Shown here: positions 26,781 to 34,853 of the stretch, piece by piece
How positions within the stretch are numbered: the first letter of the stretch is position 1
Layout of the letters: each line of letters begins with the position of its first letter
Source of the DNA: Pseudomonadota bacterium
Lineage (GTDB): Bacteria > Pseudomonadota > Gammaproteobacteria > Pseudomonadales > Oceanobacteraceae
Length of the DNA: 64,000 nt
NCBI GenBank assembly: GCA_030145845.1
Contig: JAIXHJ010000006.1
Span: 62,001 to 126,000 of the forward strand
Reading direction: 5' to 3'
Translations under genes and position numbers: made by a program
Notes under the pieces: model-generated
What the model was told of the DNA's origin: nothing
Seen by the model: the letters and a program-made list of their open reading frames with translations, nothing else
Databases searched by the model: none

Positions 26781-27975
26781 AGCATTCAGGGCCGCAGCCA
26801 TCTGGGCACTGCTCAGCGGTCTGTTGCTGTGGTTTTCATGGCACACTGCCACCACGTCGGCCCGCTCCGGATTCAGCAGCCTGCTGGATCAGCAACTGCT
26901 GCCGGCCATCATTGCTGACGGTGGTTACCGCATCGCGCAGTATGATCAGGATGAGTCACTGCTGACACGCATCAACCATGACCTGCAGCATCTCAGTGTC
27001 AGTGGCGTCCTGCCGGTGATCAGCAGCTGCAGTCTGCACCTGAGCAACCTGCACGGACAGGAACAACAGCCGGCCTTCACACCGGATCAGCGTATATCGC
27101 TGACCCGCAACACCAGTGAAGGCGCGCAGGATTTCCTCTTTTATCTGCGTTGTGATCCGGACTACCCGCTGTGGATCGGGTCGCAGCTGACACTGGCAGC
27201 GCTCGCAACCCTGCTGCTGTCACTGCTACCGGCACCACTCAGCAGTCTGCAACGTCACTGGTACCGGCTGCTGCAAAGCCGCGGTATGACAGCAGCGCAG
27301 GCGCGTCCGCTGGCAGGACGTATCGCCGCCCTGCCAGCACCAGCGCGTCACACGCTGGCACTGATACTGCAGCAGCGCCCGCAGGCCGACAGCGCTGAAG
27401 CCGTCCGCCTCAGCGCGGCTCTGTCCCGGCAACCGGACCCGGCCTGGCTGCAGCAGGCACTGGCGCGTAATGACTGCAGCCTCGCCACCGCGCTCGACAT
27501 CGCCTGTGCCGCTGACAGCCTGAGTTTTATCCCCGGGCAGCAAACGGTGGTGATTCATGGCCTGCCGCTGCAGCTGCCACAGACGCCTTATCTCTATTAC
27601 CTCTGGTATGCACTGCGGCGCAGCCGGGGGGAAAACGATGGCTGGTTCATTAATCCGCCAACCAACCGTCCGGACCGTGACACCGGCGCCGAGATCAGCC
27701 AGCTGATGGCCGCTCTGGGCGGTCATGGCAAAGCCATTAATGATCTCAACAGCGCCGGCCTGAAAGCCAAAACACTGGATCAGAACCGCAGCAAACTGAA
27801 AGACGAACTGACCTCTGCGCTGGGCGATGAACTGGCCCGGCATTATCTGTTTGAAACTGAACGGGATATGACCAGCGGCCGTACCCGATACCGCCTCGCC
27901 ACCCCGGCCGCACAGATTAATATCCCCGCAGAAAGCCTGGGGGCTATTCCCAATGAATCGGAAAAACACCACTAA
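26752..27975 (+). CDS. Two-TM protein with possible cytoplasmic winged-helix domain
   Basis: 407 residues from ATG 26752. Helix 1 (~14-30, AIWALLSGLLLWFSW) and helix 2 (~138-158, LWIGSQLTLAALATLLLSLLP) enclose a ~105-residue periplasmic domain with two Cys. The rest (~160-407) is cytoplasmic. Its last ~130 residues (from LSFIPGQQTVVIHGLPLQL, through NRSKLKDELTSALG, to RTRYRLAT) follow the strand-helix-helix-wing order of an OmpR/ToxR-like winged helix, but placed at the C-terminus. It has no kinase motifs. The 29-bp overlap with the solute-binding-like gene and the TonB receptor gene just downstream suggest a ToxR-like sensor-regulator. The DNA-binding call is inference. Confidence 0.5.
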   Translation: MKLTRPTAAEAFRAAAIWALLSGLLLWFSWHTATTSARSGFSSLLDQQLLPAIIADGGYRIAQYDQDESLLTRINHDLQHLSVSGVLPVISSCSLHLSNLHGQEQQPAFTPDQRISLTRNTSEGAQDFLFYLRCDPDYPLWIGSQLTLAALATLLLSLLPAPLSSLQRHWYRLLQSRGMTAAQARPLAGRIAALPAPARHTLALILQQRPQADSAEAVRLSAALSRQPDPAWLQQALARNDCSLATALDIACAADSLSFIPGQQTVVIHGLPLQLPQTPYLYYLWYALRRSRGENDGWFINPPTNRPDRDTGAEISQLMAALGGHGKAINDLNSAGLKAKTLDQNRSKLKDELTSALGDELARHYLFETERDMTSGRTRYRLATPAAQINIPAESLGAIPNESEKHH

Positions 27976-28000
27976 CCAACTGATTTTAAAGGATTTTATT

Positions 28001-28046
28001 TTTAGAGATGTCTCTCTTCTGATTTAGAGATTGTTTTAACAGAGAT
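28001..28046. promoter_or_regulatory. Direct repeats upstream of the TonB receptor gene
   Basis: TTTAGAGAT occurs at 28001-28009 and 28023-28031, exactly 22 bp (two helical turns) apart, with a third AGAGAT at 28041-28046. Winged-helix regulators of the OmpR type commonly bind direct repeats spaced by 10-11 bp or multiples. It lies 59-104 bp upstream of the receptor start and may be the target of the preceding gene's product. Confidence 0.4.
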
Positions 28047-28104
28047 GCCACGGACGCTCCCCAGCATGGCCGCCAGTCAAACAGCCCATCATCCGGAGTA
28101 ACCG

Positions 28105-30561
28105 ATGAACTATCTGAAACGCCGGCCGCTTTCACTGGCCATTTCCCTGCTGAGCCTGAGTGGCACAGCTGCCTTTGCGCAGGCAGAAGACGCTTCTGTT
28201 ACCGACTCCCAGCAGGTGATTGAAGAAGTGGTTGCCGTCGCCTCACCGATCCGTGACAGCCAGGCCGCGGCCATCGATGCCAAACGCAACGCCGACAACA
28301 CCGTCGACGTCATTTCCGCCGATACCATCGGCCGTTTCCCGGACCAGAACCTGGCCGATTCACTGGGCCGCCTGCCGGGTCTGGCGATTGAACGCGATCA
28401 GGGTCAGGCACGCTACATCAACTTCCGTGGCGCCCCGTTCCGCTATACCAAAATCGCCATCGACGGCATTGATGTGCCGGGTGCAGAAAATGGCCGCACA
28501 CCTCGTTTTGACAGTTTTCCTTCGGCGATTACCAGCCGCATTGAGGCCAACAAAGCCATTATGCCCAATATGCCGGGTGAAGCCGTCGCCGGTTATATCA
28601 ATATTGAAACGTTTGATCCGTTCAGTCAGGACGGTCTGTCACTGGCAGCCGATATCGGTACCGGTAAACAGGAACTGGGGGATGGTGATGTCTCCAAATA
28701 CAGCTTCCGTACCTCCTGGTCGGGTGATCACTTCGGTGTGGTGGCCTATGCCTCACATAACGAACGTGAACAGATCACAGATAACCGTGAATACGATCTG
28801 GATAACGATAACGGCACCCTGGGTGTGAATACCCTGGAATTCCGTAACTACAAGGTGAAGCGTGAAGACAGCGCGCATGGCGCCAAATTTGAGTACCGTG
28901 GTGATGGTGTCGTGCAACGGGCCTATTTCAATACCCTGTACAGCGAATTTATCGACCACGAAGAACGTAACCAGTTCGTGTTTGACCTGACCGATGCCAG
29001 CGGGACTTCCGGCCAGAATATTGAAACCAGCGTCAGCCGCAGTCTGGAGTATGGTAAATACCAGACCTCCACCCGCTCCCACACCCTGGGAGCCGACATG
29101 GTTGCCGGTGACTGGATGCTGACGCCCAGCATCACCTCAACCAAAACCGACTACACCTTTTTCCTGCCGATTATCACCAGCGCCGGTGCCACCACCACTG
29201 TGGATTATGATCTGAGTGATATTGAAGATCCGCTACTGATTCTGGCGGATGATCTGTCATCCCTGACGTACGCTTATTCTTACGGTCTGCCGTATGCCCA
29301 GCAGCTGAAGACGGAAGAAACCAAATACAAACTGGATGCGGAGCGCGATATTACTCTGCTGGGTCAGCCATCACTGTTATCACTGGGAACTCAGTACGAC
29401 CAGCGTAAGGGCCGTGGCTACACCGCGTCTTACGCTGTCGGTGGCCTGGGTGACATCAATATCGATGATTACAATACCGGTAACGGCTGGGACAGCAATA
29501 CCACCAACTATGTGGGTGGCACGTATTATGACAACAAAGGCTTACGCTCAGCCTGGGAAGCGACCGGCAATCTGAGCAAAACCATCGCCGATGCCAACCG
29601 TATTTATATCGATGAAGATATCTTTGCCGTCTACGCCATGGCCACCACGGAAATGGGCTGGGGTAACTTCACCTTTGGTTCCCGTATCGAACAGACCCGT
29701 TACAGCAGCGAAGGCACCATGGATGGTGAACACATTAAAGCCGAGGATGATTACACCCATGTGCTGCCATCCATTCACGTTAATGTCGACGTCGCTGACG
29801 ACCTGAAATTCCGTGCTTCGGCCACCACCGGCATCAGCCGTCCGAATTATTCTGAATGGCGTGCTTCCATCGCCGTTGACAGCACAGAGCAGGAAGCCAG
29901 CGGTGGTAATCCGGAACTGAAACCGGAAGAAGCCATGGGCTTTGATACCTCACTGGAGTGGTACTTCTCACCCGCCAGTCTGCTGTCCGCCGGTGCCTTT
30001 TACCGCACCATCGATCATGTGATTTATGCCAGTACCGAAGACGTTGATGGTGGCCGCTTTGTCCCGGCTGAAGCCGGTGAAAGCTGGGAATATACCAGTT
30101 ACTTCAACGGCAGTGACGGTGTGATGCACGGTGTCGAATTCAACTTTATGGGCACGCTGGAAAGCGGCTTTGGTGCCAGCGCCAACGCCGCCTTTGTTAA
30201 CAGTGAATTCAAGGATCAGGACGGCAATCAATACGACCTGCCGGGAACCTCTGACACCATCTATAACGCCTCACTGTTTTATGAAAACTACGGTTTCTCC
30301 GCCCGGGTGAACTACATGTTCCGCAGCGAATGGATTTCCCCGATCGAAGATCCGAGCGAAGTCTGGGGCGATCAGGAGCGGGTGGATATGTCACTCAGCT
30401 ATGAACTGCCCTACAGCGCAGCCGGCGAAACCAGCTCGGTCTATTTCAATGCCAACAATCTGACCAACGAAACGGATAACCGTTATGCCGGCAACGGCAC
30501 CATCAATCAGTCAGAAAGCTATGGCCGCAGCTATCTGCTCGGTCTGCGCCTGAACTACTGA
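28105..30561 (+). CDS. TonB-dependent receptor (Xanthomonas/Caulobacter-type)
   Basis: 818 residues with a signal peptide ending GTAAFAQ. EEVVAVASPI is a plausible TonB box. The plug domain (~60-170) has the TIGR01782-type signature TIGRFPDQNLADSLGRLPGLAIERDQGQ split across conserved blocks, then ATSRIEANKAI-like and EAVAGYINIETF. The remaining residues form a 22-strand-type barrel with the typical GNPELKPEEAMGFDTSLEWYF motif and a C-terminal aromatic (LRLNY). It imports an unknown ligand across the outer membrane. It is followed by a terminator and the lipoprotein phosphatase, and preceded by a possible sensor pair. Confidence 0.93.
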   Translation: MNYLKRRPLSLAISLLSLSGTAAFAQAEDASVTDSQQVIEEVVAVASPIRDSQAAAIDAKRNADNTVDVISADTIGRFPDQNLADSLGRLPGLAIERDQGQARYINFRGAPFRYTKIAIDGIDVPGAENGRTPRFDSFPSAITSRIEANKAIMPNMPGEAVAGYINIETFDPFSQDGLSLAADIGTGKQELGDGDVSKYSFRTSWSGDHFGVVAYASHNEREQITDNREYDLDNDNGTLGVNTLEFRNYKVKREDSAHGAKFEYRGDGVVQRAYFNTLYSEFIDHEERNQFVFDLTDASGTSGQNIETSVSRSLEYGKYQTSTRSHTLGADMVAGDWMLTPSITSTKTDYTFFLPIITSAGATTTVDYDLSDIEDPLLILADDLSSLTYAYSYGLPYAQQLKTEETKYKLDAERDITLLGQPSLLSLGTQYDQRKGRGYTASYAVGGLGDINIDDYNTGNGWDSNTTNYVGGTYYDNKGLRSAWEATGNLSKTIADANRIYIDEDIFAVYAMATTEMGWGNFTFGSRIEQTRYSSEGTMDGEHIKAEDDYTHVLPSIHVNVDVADDLKFRASATTGISRPNYSEWRASIAVDSTEQEASGGNPELKPEEAMGFDTSLEWYFSPASLLSAGAFYRTIDHVIYASTEDVDGGRFVPAEAGESWEYTSYFNGSDGVMHGVEFNFMGTLESGFGASANAAFVNSEFKDQDGNQYDLPGTSDTIYNASLFYENYGFSARVNYMFRSEWISPIEDPSEVWGDQERVDMSLSYELPYSAAGETSSVYFNANNLTNETDNRYAGNGTINQSESYGRSYLLGLRLNY

Positions 30562-30580
30562 TTCAGTTTCCTCCATCTTC

Positions 30581-30606
30581 GGGCTGGCCGCTGCCAGCCC
30601 TTTTTT
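30581..30606 (+). terminator. Intrinsic terminator after the TonB receptor
   Basis: An 8-bp GC-rich stem GGGCTGGC/GCCAGCCC (30581-30588 with 30593-30600) around a 4-nt loop is followed by six T. It lies between the receptor and the phosphatase gene, so it may partly reduce downstream transcription. Confidence 0.88.
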
Positions 30607-30636
30607 ACTGTCCGATTGTTATTTTCAGGAATCCGT

Positions 30637-31743
30637 ATGCAACGCTCAGTTATCTGGTTTTTATCCGCCGCTCTGGCCTTCTCGACACTCACGGCCTGCA
30701 CTACTGCCGGCCAACCCACCAGCACCGTCACGACGGCCGTCAGCGTCACTCAGACCAGCGTCAGCTATAACGACGACAGCCATATTTACACCCTCAGCTG
30801 GAACGCCGGCGTCCCGGTCAGTATCGCCGTCAGCCAGACAGCGGATGGCAGCAACAGCCGCCTGCTGGCTGAGAAAATCAGCTCCGGGATGTTTCTCTGG
30901 CAGGGGCCGGAAACCGAACAACGCCAGTTTTTTATTATCACCCCGGAAAACAGCCCGGCGATTATCACCGCCTCGCGTCTGCTGCCGGTGGAAGGCGCCC
31001 TGAACCTGCGTGACCTCGGCGGCTATAAAACCGCAGACGGTCATACTGTCAGATGGGGAAAAATTTACCGCTCTTCCATGCTCGCGCACCTGACCGCTGA
31101 CGATTACCGTTTACTCACCCCACTGCATATCGGCACCATTGCCGACCTGCGGGCTAATGAAGAACGGGCCAAAGATGTAACCAACTGGCAAGCCGGCGAA
31201 GTGACGCGTATCGAAACCGATTACAGCATGGATTACAGCCAGTTTGCCGGCATGATGAAAGAGATGGATGCCGCCAAAGCGAAAGCCATGTTTACCACCA
31301 TGTATCCCGGTATTCTGCAGCAGCAGACCGCCAACTTCCGCAATATGTTCCGGCAGCTGCTGCACGATGACGATGCCCTGCTGTTCCACTGCTCTGCCGG
31401 TAAAGACCGTACCGGTATGGCGGCCATGCTGGTACTGACCGCACTGGGCGTACCGCAGGAAACCATCATGCAGGATTACCTGCTGTCGAATACCTATTAC
31501 GCCGCCAATATTGCTTCGTTCTCGCAACAGCACAGCGATGGTAAACAGGGTGCGACCTCCGCCATGATGAGCCGTCTGCCGCCCGAAGTGAGCGCTGTAT
31601 TTATGGGTGTCAGCCCGGAATACCTGCAGGCCGCCATGGATTCCATGAGCGCCGAACACGGCAGCGTGATGGGCTATCTGCAGCAGGAGCTGGGCCTGAG
31701 CGATGACGATATCGCCACCCTGCGCAGCCGCCTGCTGATGTAA
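30637..31743 (+). CDS. Lipoprotein tyrosine/inositol-type phosphatase
   Basis: 368 residues from ATG 30637, with CAGGAATCCGT upstream. Lipobox LTAC at about residue 21 makes it an exported lipoprotein. After a ~100-residue beta-rich domain, the Y_phosphatase3-like domain begins GALNLRDLGGYKTADG and contains the P-loop HCSAGKDRTGMAA (CX5R; Cys nucleophile, Arg binding phosphate). HCxAGKDRTG is shared with MptpB and LipA-type enzymes, which also act on phosphoinositides. It probably removes phosphate from a substrate before or after import by the neighbouring TonB receptor; that is inference. Confidence 0.85.
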   Translation: MQRSVIWFLSAALAFSTLTACTTAGQPTSTVTTAVSVTQTSVSYNDDSHIYTLSWNAGVPVSIAVSQTADGSNSRLLAEKISSGMFLWQGPETEQRQFFIITPENSPAIITASRLLPVEGALNLRDLGGYKTADGHTVRWGKIYRSSMLAHLTADDYRLLTPLHIGTIADLRANEERAKDVTNWQAGEVTRIETDYSMDYSQFAGMMKEMDAAKAKAMFTTMYPGILQQQTANFRNMFRQLLHDDDALLFHCSAGKDRTGMAAMLVLTALGVPQETIMQDYLLSNTYYAANIASFSQQHSDGKQGATSAMMSRLPPEVSAVFMGVSPEYLQAAMDSMSAEHGSVMGYLQQELGLSDDDIATLRSRLLM

Positions 31744-31758
31744 ACTGCAGCCGGGCCA

Positions 31759-31781
31759 AAAGCGGGTGCTCTGCCCGCTTT
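31759..31781 (+). terminator. Possible weak terminator after the phosphatase gene
   Basis: AAAGCGGG (31759-31766) pairs with CCCGCTTT (31774-31781) around a 7-nt loop, but only a short T-run lies inside the stem and none follows it. Confidence 0.4.
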
Positions 31782-31800
31782 CACTCAGGTTCCCCACTGA

Positions 31801-31830
31801 TATACTCCCTGTCAGTAAACGGACTGACAG
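31801..31830 (+). promoter_or_regulatory. pta promoter -10 and inverted repeat
   Basis: TATACT (31801-31806) is a good -10 box; no clear -35 is visible. The inverted repeat CTGTCAG (31809-31815) and CTGACAG (31824-31830) covers the predicted start (~31813) and the early leader, where a repressor or RNA hairpin could act. Confidence 0.4.
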
Positions 31831-31841
31831 CGGGTATTCCC

Positions 31842-33965
31842 ATGATCAATATTCTGATTGCGCCAACCGGACTGGAAAGCGGTCTGACCACCATCAGCCT
31901 GGGCCTGATACGCGCGCTGGATGCGCAGGGGCTGAAGGTCGGTTTTGTCAAACCTGTGGCGCCGGATTACGCCGCCGATGAACGTTCCACTCATCTGGCA
32001 CGTACCGTACTGCACCTGCATACACCCGACCCGATGCACCTGCATCAGGTACAGCAACGCATCAGTGACGGCATGCTCGACCGGGTACTGGAAGATGTTG
32101 TCGCCCTGTATGAAGAAGTCTGCCACGACTGCGATGTGATTCTGATTGAAGGTCTGGTACCCGACCGCAGCGAGCCCTACACCGCCAAACTCAATGCCGA
32201 AATGGCCAAAGCACTGAATGCCGACGTACTGCTGGTCGCCAGCGGCATGAACCGCAGCCCATCTCAGGTGCAGGCCGAACTGAAACTGCAGGGCGGGATT
32301 TTCCGTGGTTCCGCCACCGCCCTGATGGGCTGCATCATCAACAAAGCCGGACTCGCTCCCGATCATGACGGTATCCCGTCCGGCGAACAGGCCGATATTG
32401 CCGCCGGCAACGACAACGGCTACAGCGCCGCACTGTGGCAACTCAGCTCTGCGGAATGCCCGGTACTGGGGGTCATTCCCTGGAATGCAGAACTGCTCAG
32501 CCCGCGCATGCTGGATATCGCCCGCTCCCTGGAAACTGACATACTGCACGAAGGGGAACTGCACAGCCGCCGGGTGCTGCGGGTCGCGCTGTGTGCGCGT
32601 ACGCTGGGCAATATGATTGATGTTCTGCGTCCCGGCACCCTGCTGGTCACCCCCGGTGACCGTGACGACGTCATGCTCGCCGCCGCCCTCGCCGCCACCA
32701 ATGGCACTCAACTGGCCGGCGTACTGCTGACCAGCGGCCTGAAGCCGGCCAGTAATATCATCAACCTGTGCCGCAGCGGTCTGCAGACCGGTGTACCGGT
32801 ACTGCTGAGCGCGCACGACACCTTCACCACGGCGCAGCAGCTGACCGGCATGCCAACCCATGTGCCGATGGATGACACCGACCGCGTCAATAACATCATG
32901 ACCTCCGTGGCCGGACATCTGGCCGTACCGGCCCTGATGGAAAAGCTCGGCCAGCCACACCCCAGCCGTCTCAGCCCGGCGGCCTTCCGCCACCAGATCG
33001 TCAACAAAGCCCGCGCCGCCGGCAAACGCATCGTACTGCCGGAAGGTGACGAACCGCGCACCATTCAGGCGGCGGCTATCTGCCAGCAGCGCGGCATCGC
33101 CGACTGCGTGCTGCTCGGCGAGCCACAGCGTATCCAGCAGATCGCCGACGCCGCAGAAATCACCCTGCCGCCTGGGCTGCAGATCATTGATCCGGCCAGC
33201 GTACGTGAGCAGTATGCGGACAGCATGGTGGCACTGCGCCGCCATAAACAGCTCACCGTTCCCCAGGCACTGGCACAGCTGGAAGATAATGTCGTTCTCG
33301 GCACCATGATGCTGGCCCGCGATGAAGTCGATGGTCTGGTCTCCGGCGCCGTACACACCACCGCCAACACCATCCGCCCTGCGCTGCAGCTGATCAAAAC
33401 CGCGCCGGACACAAAACTGGTTTCTTCCGTGTTATTTATGGGTCTGCCGGATCAGGTACTGGTGTATGGCGACTGTGCCGTCAACCCTGACCCGGATGCC
33501 GAAGAGCTGGCCGATATTGCCATTCAGAGTGCGGAATCAGCACTGGCGCTGGGGATTCCGCCACGCATTGCCATGATCAGTTACAGCACCGGCTCTTCCG
33601 GTAGCGGCGCCGACGTGGAAAAAGTACGTCAGGCCACAGCCCTGGTAAAGCAGCTGCGCCCGGATCTGACCATTGACGGTCCGCTGCAGTATGATGCCGC
33701 CACCACCGCCAGCGTGGCACGCAGCAAAGCCCCCGACAGCCCGGTCGCCGGTCAGGCAACGGTCCTGATTTTCCCCGACCTGAATACAGGTAATACCACC
33801 TACAAAGCTGTGCAGCGCAGCGCCAATGTCATCAGCATCGGGCCGATGCTGCAGGGGCTGGCCAAGCCGGTTAATGACCTGTCACGGGGAGCACTGGTGG
33901 AAGATATTGTTTACACTATCGCGCTCACAGCCATTCAGTCTCAACAAAAACAAGGACAACAATAA
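31842..33965 (+). CDS. pta: Phosphate acetyltransferase Pta
   Basis: 707 residues, the long class II form. N-terminal P-loop-like domain (~1-210) starting LIAPTGLESGLTTISLGLIRAL; a DRTGG regulatory domain (~215-325); and the C-terminal PTA_PTB catalytic domain (~380-705) with VLPEGDEPRTIQAAAI, NPDPDAEELADIAI, MISYSTGSSGSGADVEKVRQA and FPDLNTGNTTYKAVQR. It converts acetyl-CoA and phosphate to acetyl phosphate, feeding AckA. It has its own promoter region and is followed directly by an acyltransferase gene. Confidence 0.96.
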   Translation: MINILIAPTGLESGLTTISLGLIRALDAQGLKVGFVKPVAPDYAADERSTHLARTVLHLHTPDPMHLHQVQQRISDGMLDRVLEDVVALYEEVCHDCDVILIEGLVPDRSEPYTAKLNAEMAKALNADVLLVASGMNRSPSQVQAELKLQGGIFRGSATALMGCIINKAGLAPDHDGIPSGEQADIAAGNDNGYSAALWQLSSAECPVLGVIPWNAELLSPRMLDIARSLETDILHEGELHSRRVLRVALCARTLGNMIDVLRPGTLLVTPGDRDDVMLAAALAATNGTQLAGVLLTSGLKPASNIINLCRSGLQTGVPVLLSAHDTFTTAQQLTGMPTHVPMDDTDRVNNIMTSVAGHLAVPALMEKLGQPHPSRLSPAAFRHQIVNKARAAGKRIVLPEGDEPRTIQAAAICQQRGIADCVLLGEPQRIQQIADAAEITLPPGLQIIDPASVREQYADSMVALRRHKQLTVPQALAQLEDNVVLGTMMLARDEVDGLVSGAVHTTANTIRPALQLIKTAPDTKLVSSVLFMGLPDQVLVYGDCAVNPDPDAEELADIAIQSAESALALGIPPRIAMISYSTGSSGSGADVEKVRQATALVKQLRPDLTIDGPLQYDAATTASVARSKAPDSPVAGQATVLIFPDLNTGNTTYKAVQRSANVISIGPMLQGLAKPVNDLSRGALVEDIVYTIALTAIQSQQKQGQQ

Positions 33966-34853
33966 ATGCCATCCCTGCTGACCGGTGTTATTGCCAGCAT
34001 TCTGCTGGGCATCAATATTATTTTCTGGTGCTCACTGCTGTTTATTTTTACTTTTTTCAAAGTCATTCTGCCGGTCCCTGTTATCCGCCGCGGTCTGACC
34101 GCCATCCTGAACGCCATTGCAGAAAACTGGATCAGCTGCAACTCCGGCTGGATGTGGCTGACACAGAAAATGCGCTGGAATATTCAGACGCCTCCCGACC
34201 TGAACCGCAAAGGCTGGTATTTCGTTATCAGTAATCATCAGAGCTGGGTGGATATTCTGGTGCTGCAGCATGTACTGAACCGCCGCATTCCACTGCTGAA
34301 ATTTTTTCTGAAACAGGAGCTGATTAAAGTTCCGGTGATGGGAGCGGCCTGGTGGGCGCTGGATTTTCCGTTTATGAAACGTTACTCAAAAGCCTATCTG
34401 GAAAAATTTCCCGAGAAAAAAGGCAAGGACCTGGAAACCACCCGCCGCGCCTGTGCCAAGTTCAGCACCATGCCGACCAGCGTGATGAATTTTCTCGAAG
34501 GCACCCGCTTTTCACAGCACAAACACGATGAACAGCAGTCGCCTTATCAGCACCTGCTCAAACCCAGAGCCGGCGGCATGGCGTTTGCCATTAATGCCAT
34601 GGGCGATCAGTTTCATTCAGTGCTGGACGTTACGGTTCATTACCCCGATGGCGTGCCCACGTTCTGGGAATTCCTGCAGGGTAAAATGCAGCGCTGCACC
34701 GTGCTGGTGAACGAAAAGCCGATTCCGGATGCCCTGCATCACGGCAGCTATGAAACCGATGCCGCCTACCGCGAATCCTTCCAGCAATGGCTGCACGAAC
34801 TCTGGTCAGAAAAAGATCAGCAGCTGCAGGCGCTGGAAAAAGCCGTCAACTGA
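33966..34853 (+). CDS. YihG-type PlsC-family acyltransferase
   Basis: 295 residues. The ATG directly follows the pta stop. One N-terminal membrane helix (LLGINIIFWCSLLFIFTFFKVILPV) and the acyltransferase motifs SNHQSWVDILVLQ (NHxxxxD) and LEGTRFS (EGTR). The order of conserved segments (FLKQELIKVPVMGAAWWALDFPFMKRYSKAYL, then LETTRRACAKF) is that of E. coli YihG, thought to be a lysophosphatidate acyltransferase of the inner membrane. Its 3' end overlaps the convergent diguanylate cyclase by 8 bp. It could also acylate lyso-ornithine lipid made by the OlsB-like enzyme, but nothing shows this. Confidence 0.88.
   Translation: MPSLLTGVIASILLGINIIFWCSLLFIFTFFKVILPVPVIRRGLTAILNAIAENWISCNSGWMWLTQKMRWNIQTPPDLNRKGWYFVISNHQSWVDILVLQHVLNRRIPLLKFFLKQELIKVPVMGAAWWALDFPFMKRYSKAYLEKFPEKKGKDLETTRRACAKFSTMPTSVMNFLEGTRFSQHKHDEQQSPYQHLLKPRAGGMAFAINAMGDQFHSVLDVTVHYPDGVPTFWEFLQGKMQRCTVLVNEKPIPDALHHGSYETDAAYRESFQQWLHELWSEKDQQLQALEKAVN

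Noticed and set aside
31812-33356. 514-codon minus-strand frame inside pta
   Set aside because: The + strand pta is unambiguous; the antisense frame has low-complexity His/Gly/Gln content typical of shadows.
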